Source: Littorina saxatilis
Lineage: Eukaryota > Mollusca > Gastropoda > Littorinimorpha > Littorinidae
Length of the DNA: 64,000 bases
Direction: 5' to 3'
NCBI RefSeq assembly: GCF_037325665.1
Contig: NC_090255.1
Location: forward strand, 30,162,675 to 30,226,674
In this document: positions 1-10,062 of the stretch, piece by piece
Layout: the number at the start of each line of letters is the position of its first letter
How positions within the stretch are numbered: position 1 is the stretch's first letter
The notes under the pieces: generated by a model
What the model was told of the DNA's origin: nothing
What the model saw: the letters and a program-made list of their open reading frames with translations, nothing else
Databases searched by the model: none
Position numbers and translations under genes: made by a program

Positions 1-1
1 A

Positions 2-1204
2 ATGGCAGAAGGTGGATTTGAAGATTTATTTGAGCCAGCGGACGACATGAGCGAAGCAATCCCTTTGGTTCCCTACCATCATTCACTGCATTATGAGGTG
101 GCACGACATGAACTTCTGGAAGGTAAAGTTAGAGATTTCTACAAAAGTTTAGGAGAAGAACCTGATGTTTTAGATCCAAACCAGTTCAAAATGGAAGCAA
201 ATCATTTATATACAACTAGCGATAAAGGAGAAAAAGTCCAACTTACATATAAATCTAATCCTGCTAAGTTTCTATCAAAAGTTTCACTAAAACAAAAACT
301 TACTGCTAATCGACTTAGGCAATTAGATATTGTGCCTAGCACACGGTCATCATCTTCCCATGTTGTTTCCTTACTTCAACAAGCAGAACTAGGACTACCA
401 ACTGCTACTCAAATAGAATCTGTTCCATTGCAAGATCTTAATAAACTTGCAGATGAGGCTGATCAACTTATACAAGAGATAGAGACTTCTTTTTCTGAGG
501 AAACTTCACTGAAGACTCCACATGAACTATTACCTATGAGAGAAATAGAAGCCCTTAATCAATCACTACAAACCATCAGAGGTGAAATAGCAAATAATCT
601 GTCAAAACTAGGTCAGCTGGATGAAGATATAAACAAAGAGAAACAAAAACTTGCTGATGCTGATGATTTGAACCTAGAACAAGAAGTAAAAAACAGAATT
701 TCTAAGCGTTTAAAAGATTTGCAGGAGGAGAAAGCCATAAGGTTAGAAGTTCTAAGTAACAATAGAGAACAACTGAGAACACAGGTCAGCAGAATAAAAA
801 ATACAATTCAAAGAATCCTTTACGAAGACACAACTCTTGCTGAAAGAATTAGAACGCTTTTCAGAGAGCAGGGAATCACAATAGCTAGTATACTAACTGC
901 GTTAGGATTTGCAATAAGCACATTAGTGTTAACACTCACAGGTGGCACTGTCACACCTCCACCTCCACCTTCACCTTCATCTCCATCTGATCCGGGATGG
1001 GTAAAGAAACAACTCAAACACATTGCAGAACTATTAAAGAAACTAGCAGCAAAAGCTTTGGGTGCACTTCCAGGAATCATTGGTTCAATTGTTAGCTGGC
1101 TGTTATCTTTTGCAGGTAAAGTTGTTGGTTTCATGGCTGAACATCTCTGGACTCTAATAGTTTTAATTGCAGGTGTTCTGCTAACGAGAATAAAGCAAAA
1201 GTAA
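2..1204 (+). CDS. Virus-like element protein 1: coiled coil, proline stretch, membrane segments
   Basis: A 400-aa frame that may start at base 2 or continue from outside the window. Residues about 180-270 are rich in E, K, L and Q and look like a coiled coil. A hydrophobic segment at about 292-316 is followed by a short run of prolines and serines. A Gly/Leu-rich C-terminal segment at about 355-397 ends in a basic tail. This looks like a membrane-associated structural protein of the element. I do not recognise the exact family. It ends tail to tail with the next frame, overlapping by about 24 bases. Confidence 0.5.
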   Translation: MAEGGFEDLFEPADDMSEAIPLVPYHHSLHYEVARHELLEGKVRDFYKSLGEEPDVLDPNQFKMEANHLYTTSDKGEKVQLTYKSNPAKFLSKVSLKQKLTANRLRQLDIVPSTRSSSSHVVSLLQQAELGLPTATQIESVPLQDLNKLADEADQLIQEIETSFSEETSLKTPHELLPMREIEALNQSLQTIRGEIANNLSKLGQLDEDINKEKQKLADADDLNLEQEVKNRISKRLKDLQEEKAIRLEVLSNNREQLRTQVSRIKNTIQRILYEDTTLAERIRTLFREQGITIASILTALGFAISTLVLTLTGGTVTPPPPPSPSSPSDPGWVKKQLKHIAELLKKLAAKALGALPGIIGSIVSWLLSFAGKVVGFMAEHLWTLIVLIAGVLLTRIKQK

Positions 1205-2401
1205 GCCTACACCCACTCCACCAATTACTAGAGCAGTCTTCTGCGATTCATGATCATCACTAATACTAACAGCTTGATCATCACTAGTGACAGAATGATC
1301 TTCACCTGCAGCGTGATCTTCACTTGTCACGCTTTGTTTCTGTTCATTGTGATATGGCTGTAACATCGTTCTGATTTCTGAATTCAGTTCTTCACCCTTT
1401 CCAAGCGGCTGGGTGTCACTAGCAATAATGATTTCATTGTTATAATTTGTTATTGTTCCAATCTGCAGCTGGAGATCAGAAGGTAACATGTAAAGGCCGT
1501 TACCAACAGCAAAGTCAACTTTTGATCTTGCATAACGGAGAGAGTCTTGATACCTTTTGATGCTGGAAGGCAGATCAACTGCAGAGTTTATGACATCTTC
1601 TAAATTTGATAACAACTGTTTCTGTGCACCAAACCCTGTGCTTGTTCTCATTATGTTTGATCGTGTCTGTGCCTGCGAGCCTAGCAAGCACCACGTATAT
1701 GTTCGGATAGATTCATTGATCCTTTCAACACCTGATCCAGTGAAACCTTTGCCGGTGTCTAATATAAAAGTAGTCCATGCATTGTGGTGCTGTTGTTCTA
1801 TTGATCCTAACTGTACCTGCACATTTGAAGAAAAAGATGTATGACCTGGCCAGTAATCAAAATTATACCTCCTGTGGACACCCCATAAATATAGTGTTCC
1901 CATGCCATGATTTTTGTCTTGCTTTTGCCTAAAGTCGGTCTTAAAATCTATATTGAATTCATTGCAGAGACGCTCATACACTTTCATGTTTATCCTATTG
2001 TTGAATGGGTTCCAGCTCTTTTCATGCGGCATTGGTGCCTGAAGTTCAGACAAGATTCTCCTGCACTGATAGTAAACGTGAAATGTGTACACACACTTTG
2101 TCAGTAAGTTTGAATTATTCATGTGGTCTGCATAGGACACTCCACATCCTGTGGTTGCACAGAATATTGCAAAGTTTAACTGATTCTGATAGAACTGAAT
2201 TGGGTGAGAGTTCCACATCTTTGGAACACTATCATTTTTGATTGGGGGATTTAGGTAAGAATGGAATGGGTCAGGCACTTTAACGCGAATGGATTCTGTT
2301 TCTGTTACAGCAAAGTCCAACTCATGGAAAGAAATAGTCTTTGGATTGTAATATGGTCCAGTTTTGTATTTAACGTCTTTGTTGAATTTATACTGAATCA
2401 T
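1181..2401 (-). CDS. Virus-like element protein 2, possible capsid-class protein
   Basis: A minus-strand frame of about 406 aa from the Met at 2401; an upstream Met at 2485 would give 434 aa. The chosen start leaves only 19 bases to the divergent plus-strand frame at 2421, so one short AT-rich spacer would serve both. The protein is mixed alpha/beta, with many aromatic residues and motifs such as CATTGCGVSYADH and TWCLLGSQAQTR. It ends in a charged stretch and a hydrophobic tail (residues about 388-403). Its size and position suit a capsid-class protein of a Polinton-like element. That role is inference. Confidence 0.45.
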   Translation of the reverse strand: MIQYKFNKDVKYKTGPYYNPKTISFHELDFAVTETESIRVKVPDPFHSYLNPPIKNDSVPKMWNSHPIQFYQNQLNFAIFCATTGCGVSYADHMNNSNLLTKCVYTFHVYYQCRRILSELQAPMPHEKSWNPFNNRINMKVYERLCNEFNIDFKTDFRQKQDKNHGMGTLYLWGVHRRYNFDYWPGHTSFSSNVQVQLGSIEQQHHNAWTTFILDTGKGFTGSGVERINESIRTYTWCLLGSQAQTRSNIMRTSTGFGAQKQLLSNLEDVINSAVDLPSSIKRYQDSLRYARSKVDFAVGNGLYMLPSDLQLQIGTITNYNNEIIIASDTQPLGKGEELNSEIRTMLQPYHNEQKQSVTSEDHAAGEDHSVTSDDQAVSISDDHESQKTALVIGGVGVGLLLLYSR

Positions 2402-2420
2402 TTTTGTTGTTGAATAAAAA

Positions 2421-3071
2421 ATGTTTATCACACTAACAAATGTGAAGACTGGTGTGCCAGTTAAACTTGCAAACCCTATCAACAATCAAAATGGAGGAAT
2501 GAAAGTTGCACTGCATGAAATTATGTACAAAGTTACTTGGTATAATATCAGTAAAAAAAAGAATAACAACTGGGTTAGAATTAATGGTAAAACACATTCT
2601 GTAGAAGATGGTTACTATGACTTCTGCACTTTAGAGAAAGAATTGTTTGCTCCAGTAGGTATTACAGCGAGTTTAAATCATGCAAGTCTCATTGCTACTC
2701 TTACTATGCCCAAAACTAGAGAAGTAAACAGATCATTTGAGTTTCCAACCAAACTCCTTGATATGCTTGGAATTACAAATATATACAAGGGAACACGTCC
2801 CATTGACATGGATGTTAACAGTGTACTGTTTGTTCACATGAGAGAGCTTAACACATCCTATAATCTGTTTAATGATCAGCGTTCTGATCTGCTTAGAATT
2901 CTTCCACCGAGTGATGCCTCTTTTTGTAAAATGCACGTGCCAACATTTAAGACACTTCAGTTCAAGGACTTGGAGGAAGGGTGTCATGAATTCCTACACA
3001 TTGATCTGAAAAATCAAAGTGGACAACCAGTTGATTGTTTGTTTAACATTACATTGGAAATAGTTCCATAA
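2421..3071 (+). CDS. Virus-like element protein 3, possible minor capsid (penton-like) protein
   Basis: A 216-aa frame with no membrane segment or signal peptide. It is rich in beta-type residues and contains NPINNQNGGMKVALHE near the N-terminus. Size and composition resemble the single jelly-roll minor capsid proteins of Polinton-type elements, but I cannot confirm the fold from sequence alone. It diverges from protein 2 and is followed after 4 bases by protein 4, suggesting a compact operon-like transcription unit as in viruses. Confidence 0.4.
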   Translation: MFITLTNVKTGVPVKLANPINNQNGGMKVALHEIMYKVTWYNISKKKNNNWVRINGKTHSVEDGYYDFCTLEKELFAPVGITASLNHASLIATLTMPKTREVNRSFEFPTKLLDMLGITNIYKGTRPIDMDVNSVLFVHMRELNTSYNLFNDQRSDLLRILPPSDASFCKMHVPTFKTLQFKDLEEGCHEFLHIDLKNQSGQPVDCLFNITLEIVP

Positions 3072-3075
3072 AATA

Positions 3076-3948
3076 TTGAGTATTAAAATGTCGAGTGGAC
3101 CTACAATAGCTTATCCTGTTGCATGTTCAACTATAGAGTTGAAAGATTTAGCAGACGCTATCGACTTTGAGAGCAATGCTGAAGTTGGTGCAGTGTATGC
3201 ATTCGAGTTTACAGACACTGGTCATTACAAGAGAAAGGAAATCGACGATGAAAAGAAACCAAGATTCCTCAAACTAGGTCAAATCCGTGATGTTAATGTA
3301 CCTGATCCAATTGTCGATGACATATACTACATGTGGAAACATCAGAATAAAAAATGGGTACTTAGTCCTGTTATAAAAAAGATTGACTGGGAAATGAAGT
3401 TTGAATTTGTGAGTCCATACACTCTTGTTGGAAAAGACGACACATTCCGTAAGTCAATCAATGCTAAACCACTAATTGTTAGCCTTGTTCCTGCGATTAA
3501 CAGCAGGGGAGAAGTTGCAGTTAAACCTTTCCATAAGAACAACTATCTCATTCACAGAAAACAAAGTGTTGAAAAGGACGCTGACACCATTGTCGATTTT
3601 ATACCCAAGCTTCCAATAGGGCAGAATGCAACTATGATATTTGATATAGTTGTCAGGAAAAGGGAAGAAACCACAAACACTGTTCTAATGAGAGGAATAA
3701 ATCTCAACTGGAGACCATTAAATGTTGAAGAAGTCAGAGTATTTATTGCTGTTCAAAAGGATTCTAACACAATAAAGAAACAGACGTCAAACCAAAATGT
3801 TGTTGTTAACGCAGATATAAATAATTTAACAGAAATAAGAAGTATTAATCTTACTTATCTTGATTTGATTGCTTTCTACTATACAGATAAGGTGTTAAGC
3901 AATGAACAGCTTCAAAGTTTAGCAGAAACACTGGCCAGTGAGAATTAA
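3076..3948 (+). CDS. Virus-like element protein 4, unknown
   Basis: A 290-aa soluble-looking frame; a second Met lies four codons in, at 3088. The C-terminal third carries a run of I, N, V and L with few charges, ending LASEN. No catalytic motif is evident and I do not recognise the family. It lies 4 bases after protein 3 and 30 bases before protein 5, so it probably belongs to the same structural block. Confidence 0.4.
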   Translation: MSIKMSSGPTIAYPVACSTIELKDLADAIDFESNAEVGAVYAFEFTDTGHYKRKEIDDEKKPRFLKLGQIRDVNVPDPIVDDIYYMWKHQNKKWVLSPVIKKIDWEMKFEFVSPYTLVGKDDTFRKSINAKPLIVSLVPAINSRGEVAVKPFHKNNYLIHRKQSVEKDADTIVDFIPKLPIGQNATMIFDIVVRKREETTNTVLMRGINLNWRPLNVEEVRVFIAVQKDSNTIKKQTSNQNVVVNADINNLTEIRSINLTYLDLIAFYYTDKVLSNEQLQSLAETLASEN

Positions 3949-3978
3949 GATAAATATTTTATATTTTGCATTAAAAAG

Positions 3979-4602
3979 ATGACTAGCAGTGTGAAGCTTT
4001 ATCCTAATATTGATGAAAGTGCAGCAGAAAGTCAACAATTCAGACTGGCGCACATTAGTAATATACAAAAACAACTAGAAGATGAATTAGAAAAATATTC
4101 TCGCGCTAGACGTAAGTACTCAACAACTTACAACAGCCTTTCTAATGCCAGCACTGGTTCTACTATCCTTGCATCAGCTGCAGGTGTAACGGGAACAATT
4201 CTGTTAGCTACCGGAGTAGGGACTCCAGTTTCTCTAATCCTAGGTGGTGTGGCAGCAGCAGTTGGTGGTTTATCATTTATAGCATCAGCTATAATGAAAA
4301 AAATTGTGAAAAAGCTTGAAAAACACGAATCCATTTCCACTCTTGCATCATCAAAATTGTCTAGCCTAAAACTGTCTATCAGTAAAGCACTTGAAGATTC
4401 AAAAGTTTCTGACGAAGAATTCAAACAGATACAAACAGACTTTGATGACTACAAAAGTAAGAAAGCAAGTATTCAAACAAAAACACGAGCTGAATATAAC
4501 AAGCCACTCGATATAGAAGATCTGAAAAAGCAGTTTTTAAAAAAGGGGATTCAAATAGGACGGGAAGAAAAAGTAAAAATAGAATCACTTGTAAAGAGTT
4601 AA
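3979..4602 (+). CDS. Virus-like element protein 5: helical membrane protein
   Basis: A 207-aa frame. Residues about 20-50 are helical and charged. Residues about 52-110 are very rich in Gly, Ala, Ile and Val and would cross a membrane, and the rest is a Lys/Glu-rich helical tail. The pattern (amphipathic helix, glycine-rich hydrophobic core, charged tail) is like membrane-acting proteins of the apolipoprotein-L or viral lysis type, but I see no diagnostic motif. It is the last gene before the element's right end. Confidence 0.4.
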   Translation: MTSSVKLYPNIDESAAESQQFRLAHISNIQKQLEDELEKYSRARRKYSTTYNSLSNASTGSTILASAAGVTGTILLATGVGTPVSLILGGVAAAVGGLSFIASAIMKKIVKKLEKHESISTLASSKLSSLKLSISKALEDSKVSDEEFKQIQTDFDDYKSKKASIQTKTRAEYNKPLDIEDLKKQFLKKGIQIGREEKVKIESLVKS

Positions 4603-4715
4603 CTATTCGTTTAGACAGTCACATTGCATGTATCAGATATAATTCTAACAGTGAAAGAACATATGAAGTAAAGTTTGTAAATGAGAGAGCGTATTGAGCT
4701 TAAGAATGTTGTATA

Positions 4716-4940
4716 AGAGAAAGGGAGAATGTACGTTCTGGGTTACTGATTCCGACAGACCCGGCATTGGTTCAAAACAACCTTACTTTACTGTATTTTT
4801 TTTGTATGGATTTATGCAGTATTTTTCTGATTTTGTCGCATGTTTCATTTTAGTAAAAGTTTAGTCCAGAAGCCTATTTTGCGTTAATATTTAGGGTCTG
4901 TCGGAATCGGTGAGCCAGAACGTACATTCTCCCTTTCTCT
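4716..4940. repeat. 47-bp inverted repeat at the right end of the virus-like element
   Basis: The arms 4716-4762 and 4894-4940 are inverted copies differing mainly in a six-base patch, around a 131-base centre. Both start AGAGAAAGGGAGAATG when read inwards. The flanks of this 225-bp unit (TTGTATA left, TGGCTT right) do not match, so it is not obviously a separate MITE with its own target duplication. It could be a folded terminal repeat of the element. Confidence 0.6.
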
Positions 4941-5468
4941 TGGCTTAACAATTAATTAATGAGTTTGGTCATTAAAAATCTGAAAATTGTAAAAAAAAAT
5001 AAAAATTTATAAAACGATCCAAATTTACGTTTATCTTATTCTCCATCATTTGCTGATTCCAAAAACATATAAATATGTTATATTCGGATTAAAAACAAGC
5101 TCTGAAAATTAAATATATAAAAATCATTATCAAAATTAAATTGTCCAAATCAATTTAAAAACACTTTCATCTTATTCCTTGTCGGTTCCTGATTCCAAAA
5201 ACATATAGATATGATATGTTTGGATTAAAAACAAGCTCAGAAAGTTAAAACAAAGAGAGGTACAGAAAAGCGTGCTATCTTTCTTAGCGCAACTACTACC
5301 CCGCTCTTCTTGTCAATTTCACTGCCTTTGCCATGAGCGGTGGACTGACGATGCTACGAGTGAGTATACGGTCTTGCTGAAAAATGGCATTGCGTTCAGT
5401 TTCATTCTGTGAGTTCGACAGCTACTTGACTAAATATTGTATTTTCGCCTTACGCGACTTGTTGGTTT
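4941..5468 (+). mobile_element. Dispersed repeat family 1, 3' part
   Basis: This matches the right two thirds of the full copies at 24640-25520 (minus) and 57598-58467 (plus). It includes the closing motif ACTTGACTAAATATTG and the end CCTTACGCGACTTGTT. The left part is missing exactly where the virus-like element ends. It is non-coding and AT-rich. Confidence 0.8.
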
Positions 5469-5729
5469 ATGTCACGTCTCTGTTTGATTTGTCGCGTCTC
5501 TGTCTCTTTCATCCGGTTGTTCGAACAAAAGATAGTTTGTACGGTGTTGCCGAACTGATGACAGCCACTTTAGGACGGTTTAAGTGGAAATAATAGTCAG
5601 CTCCCTACAACCTAGTGAGTCATACGCTGAGCTTACTCAACACTAAACCCACGTAGAGTTTAGCTGACCGATTTGGGTCTGAGTGTGGGTGTGACTGTGG
5701 CCGGTGGGAGGTTGAGGCGGGGTGTGTGT

Positions 5730-5760
<31 letters not shown>

Positions 5761-6060
5761 GGCTGGGGCAGTGGTGACCTTAGTACACGCGCGCATGTCA
5801 CGTCGTCATTGTGTTAGTGTATGTGTGTGTCAGTGTGTGTGTGCCGGTCAGTGTGTGTGCGTGTATGTGTGTGTGTGAGTGTGTGTGTGTGTATGTACCG
5901 TGTCACGTTTTTGCCGTGTGCCGGTGTGTGTGTGTGTGTGTGTGTAAATGATGTGCGTGTGTGTGACGGTGTGTCAGTGTGTGTCACTAGTCTAAACTGA
6001 TGATCGACTGATGTCAGTGTCGGTTTGTGTGTGAGTGCTGCCTGGGTACGTGTCAGTCAG

Positions 6061-6128
<68 letters not shown>

Positions 6129-6531
6129 ACAGATTGTGTCTAAATGATGTGTGTTTGTGTGTGCGTGTGTTCTTTCACATCAGTCAGTTACCATGCTTCC
6201 ACTGCCGCGGGCGCCGGTGACTCGGCCCGGCGACTACAACAAGGTTTATCTCTTCCTTGCCGCAAATTATCTGGTGAATTACAACAGCAATCACTGATAT
6301 CATGGACCGTTCCGGCTGCTCATTCATCCACTTTAAACTCGAACCGCGCGATGGTACAGTTTCAGTAATGATCACGGAATAATTGATGAAATGATGCATG
6401 TGCCTGTGCCTCAGGGGAAGTAACTCGTTTGCCGAAATGTTCACTTCCGGTATAGATTTGTACTGTCGATTTCATCAAAATAAACACATCGTTTTTCGCC
6501 AGTTGGTTGTCGAGTTTCAACACAGGCAACA
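5469..6531. repeat. TG-rich low-complexity tract and POLR3K upstream region
   Basis: 5720-6130 is built from TG runs, including a pure run near 6063-6127, and a G run at about 5744-5762. Bases 6180-6531 form the region just before the POLR3K start. No gene is visible here. Confidence 0.7.
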
Positions 6532-9500
6532 ATGTTGATGTTTTGTCCGATCTGTGCCAATGTACTGGTGGTGGAAGAAGGGAACAACTGCTATCGTTTT
6601 GCGTGTAACACCTGTCCTTACATCAGAAACATGACCAGAAAGGTACTTTTTAGGTAGTGGTAGTAGTAGTAGTGGTTAGGGACTGGATTGGTATCCATGG
6701 CATAAGCCTCACGGCTTTTTTCGCGTCCCATCTCATTATCAAGTTTGTTGCAGGTCAATCATATTAACATGCTGAAAGTCGTATTTACTCAATATCAATT
6801 AGGCCGTATCGTACAAATAAAGTGACTCAGTCATACGTTTTTGTATGTCCAGCAGATTTTTGAAAGTGTTAATAGTTTGTGCATTTTTAGCAACATCAGA
6901 CAGTGTGTTCCATGATGGTGCAACTCTGTTAGAAAAGGAATGTTTCCGGATATTAGTTTTCAGACCTGGGAACCCATACCATTTCACCGTATTTTGTACG
7001 CATGATTGTCTACGGTCAGTGGAAAAAAATACGACGAGAAATATTCTTAGACTACTTACATGATTACAGTCATTGTCAGTAAACATTGAAAGAAGCTTTT
7101 GTTTTAAATGTATTGGTAGACTTAATTAACTGTGCGACGGACGCGTGTGAAGCATATATTTGAATCATGGATGTTCAAATGCTGTGTGGAGTACGCTCAT
7201 TTTTCTGAAAATACACCAAGTTTGTTTGAGAATACTCCAAGTGCAAAACAGGGTTCCCAGGTCTGAGTTTTACTAAATTCAAGAAAGTATTGTCCGTATT
7301 TTTCCTCGTTACATCAGTGGTAGACTTCTTGAAAAAAGACTCGACTTTGACAGTATCAATTATTCAATACCCTGAAAGATTGTATAGGTCTGTATTAGGT
7401 TGCCTCTGAGTCTTCTCGATTTAAGGCAATGATGTTCTCAATGAAACCAATTGCAAAGTTTTGTGGGAAACATTTTATGACTGCTATTAGTGCTAATGAC
7501 ACAAGCTAGGCAATGATTTACTGAAAAAGGTCTCAAGACTGAGGTCTCTATCTATTTAATATGTCTGTCTGTCTCTTACTCATAGCAGGGGTCGACACTA
7601 ACTTATTTGGCCTGGGGCCACACTGGCCCCAGAGATGGAAATTGCTGGGGCGGAAAACAAAAATCTGGGGCCCACTCTCAGTATTCACGTGCGGCAATGC
7701 ATTGTCTGTTTTTCTTCATCGTACACATTCTTTCAACCATTTGACATTGAAATTACGACAGCGCTTCGCGCTTTTGGCTGCATCAGTCTCCTTTTTTCGT
7801 TTCTCTCCACCCTGTTCTTCATCTTCATTTCCATGGTTTTTTTACACCAGGGATATGTTACCACATTTTGCGTTTGGCATTTGAAGGCGATACTTATCTC
7901 TCACGCTAAAGAACACAATCTGGGAGTTATTTCCCTTGCGGCATTGTCCTTCGACGGTTTCAAATTTTTTTTTCTTGACTGCGGCATTGATCGTAACGCA
8001 AATTTCAGTGACGACTTTGACTGGCGATTTTTAGTGATTGGCTCTGGCATTAGAATTTTCGGTTTGTCATTGTTGGAATTTATCCTGGGGCGGAGTGGGC
8101 CCCAAGCTTCGGCAATGTTTGGGGCGGAACACAAAACTCTGGGGCGTTCCGCCCCCCGCCCCCGCTAGTGTCGAACCCTGCATAGTATTATTTTATCACC
8201 TTCACAAATTGAAGATTATAATTATCTCTCTCCTCATGTTTGTGCACTTTCTCCGTGCTAGGTCACTAAAGTAGTAAAGAGTGTGCAAGTTGGACACAGA
8301 GACTGGGGTTCTTGTGTGTGCATGTGTGTGTGTAACTGTGCAGGGTTCGACACTAGCAGGGACGGGGGGCGGAACGCCCCAGAGTTTTGTGTTCCGCCCC
8401 AAACATTGCCGGAGCTTGGGGCCCACTCTGCCCCAGGATAAATTCCAACAATGACAAACCAAAAATTCTAATGCCAGAGCCAATCACTAAAAGTCGTCAC
8501 TGAAATTTGCGTTACGATCAATGCCGCAGTCAAGAAAAAAAATTTTGAAACCGTCAAAGGACAATGCCGCAAGGGAAATAACTCCCAGATTGCGCTCTTT
8601 AGCGTAAGAGATAAGTATCGCCTTCAAATGCCAAATGCAAAATGTGGCGACACATCCCTGGTGTAAAAAGACATGGAAATGAAGATGAAGAACAGGGTGG
8701 AGAGAAATGAAAAAAGGAGACCGATGCAGCCTAAAGCGCGAAGCGCTGTCGTAATTTCAATGTCAAATGGTTGAAAGAATTTCCCTAGCTTCAGTATGAT
8801 GAAGAAAAACAGACAATGCATTGCCGCACGTGAATACTGAGAGTGGGCCCCAGATTTTTGTTTTCCGCCCCAGCAATTTCCATCTCTGGGGCCAGTGTGG
8901 CCCCAGGCCAAATAAGTTAGTGTCGACCCCTGCTGTGTGTGTGCACGTAAACACAGGGATACATTTTGATTCTTTTGAAAATTAGTACAGTAAAATGACT
9001 CAAAAGTGAACCTAAAATTTTTATGTCATTTCATTTTCTTCCAGCTCACATCACGGAGATATCCAAAGCTGAAGGAGGTGGACGATGTACTGGGAGGGGC
9101 AGACGCCTGGAAGAATGTGGACAACACAGAGGGTGAGTCATGTTTCCCATGCCAGAAATTTAATTCATTATTTAACATTTTCACTTCCGTAAGTTTTCTT
9201 TAAATAAGAGAAGGAAAGGGTACATAAATGTCATAATTATATCCAGAGTAAAGTGTTCTAATAAAACTGAAGGGGAGATAATACCCGCAAGTCTGAGATC
9301 TCTGTCGTCACCGATGAATTTGACCATGCCAGCTTGATCGATCAAGCTGCATTTTAATTTTCAAAATGCATGAGTTACAGTTTTCAAAAACGTACATTAG
9401 CAGCATTCACATTTACTTGATGAGTTGATCCGTGTCCTAACCATTAGGCTATGCACCTGTCTAAGGGTATTTCAAGCATTTTTAGATTTTTACTGGTAAA

Positions 9501-9693
9501 ATGCCAGAAGGATCCGGTTAAAAGCAATCCCTTTGACTGTAAAACTCCTTTTCTTTTTGCAGCTAACTGTCCCAAGGAGAGCTGTGAGAACGACAGAGCG
9601 TACTTCATGCAGATTCAAACAAGATCAGCAGATGAACCCATGACCACATTTTACAAGTGTTGTAAATGCGGCCATAGATGGAAAGACGGTTGA
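6532..9693 (+). CDS. POLR3K: RNA polymerase III subunit RPC10 (C11), three exons
   Basis: Coding exons are 6532-6642, 9045-9132 and 9563-9693, giving 109 aa against 108 in human. Start context, GT/AG sites and phases agree. RPC10 joins Pol III transcript termination and reinitiation and stimulates RNA cleavage. The N-terminal zinc ribbon has Cys pairs at residues 5/8 and 25/28. [14 protein letters not shown]-type linker residues follow (here [14 protein letters not shown]). The C-terminal TFIIS-like ribbon keeps the acidic RSADEP loop and [11 protein letters not shown]. Odd point: the first knuckle of that ribbon reads CPKESC, two residues wider than the family's CPKC. AATAAA lies at 9868-9873. 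The gene is tail to tail with KICS2. Intron 1 carries the hAT-like pair. Confidence 0.95.
6797..7090 (-). pseudogene. LINE reverse-transcriptase C-terminal remnant
   Basis: The minus strand gives a 95-aa frame with the pattern common at the C-terminus of non-LTR retrotransposon ORF2: a basic stretch, then [13 protein letters not shown] and TFKNLLDIQ. It lies in POLR3K intron 1. A diverged, partly related stretch may run on to about 7400. There is no endonuclease or catalytic core, so it is a 5'-truncated relic. Confidence 0.6.
7586..8180 (+). mobile_element. hAT-like MITE copy 1 (CAGGGGTCGACACTA ends)
   Basis: A 595-bp non-coding element with ends CAGGGGTCGACACTAA and CTAGTGTCGAACCCTG. It is flanked by an exact 5-bp duplication CATAG (7581-7585 and 8181-8185). 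Ends of the CAGGG type with 5-bp duplications fit a hAT5-like group; the superfamily is inference. It lies in POLR3K intron 1. Confidence 0.85.
8341..8932 (-). mobile_element. hAT-like MITE copy 2, opposite orientation
   Basis: The inverted second copy of the element at 7586-8180, 592 bp, with its own exact 5-bp duplication CTGTG (8336-8340 and 8933-8937). Different duplications show two separate insertions. The pair, 160 bases apart, forms a large inverted repeat inside POLR3K intron 1. Confidence 0.85.
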
Positions 9694-10062
9694 TGCTTCT
9701 TCACACTTTACTCTGTGGTTTTGAACTTATGTGATACCTCTCTGTAAGTGACAGAGATCTGTGGAGGATGCCAGTTGTATGTGTGTGTATGTGTGTACAC
9801 GTGCGTGTATGTGTGTGTGGGGGAAACCAAGCACATGGACTTTAATCAGTTGTGTGAACAATGACGGAATAAATTGCACCAGCTTTACATTTAGTATGAG
9901 GAGTGTCTGTGATTGTACTTGTAGTGTTGAGAGTTAGACGTTGGAACTAGTCATTCTTTTTTTTTTTGAGAAAGAAAGAGAGAGAGTGTGTGTGTGTTTT
10001 GAAACAGTTTATTTTCTTTCTTCTATTCAACCTTATCACACTGCATCCCTTTGTTCTGTTAA

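Larger units (their letters stand above)
1..4940 (+). mobile_element. Polinton/Maverick-like virus-like element, right-hand part (fossil)
   Basis: Five long, closely packed, intron-less frames lie here, four on plus and one on minus. Together they look like the structural-gene end of a Polinton or adintovirus-type element. The right end is placed at 4940, where the sequence ends in CTCT. It is followed by TGGCTT, which restores the middle of an older repeat known from two other copies in the window. Polintons are known for ends starting AG and 6-bp target duplications, which fits. The left part, where polymerase, integrase and packaging ATPase would be expected, is outside the window, so the family name is inference. 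The part seen looks whole, with no obvious breaks, which suggests a young copy. Confidence 0.5.

Noticed and set aside
820-1134. Minus-strand frame inside the first virus-like gene
   Set aside because: Shadow of the plus-strand gene; low-quality composition.
4716-4940. A separate MITE at the end of the virus-like element
   Set aside because: The flanks do not form a target duplication, while the right flank restores family 1; kept only as an alternative.
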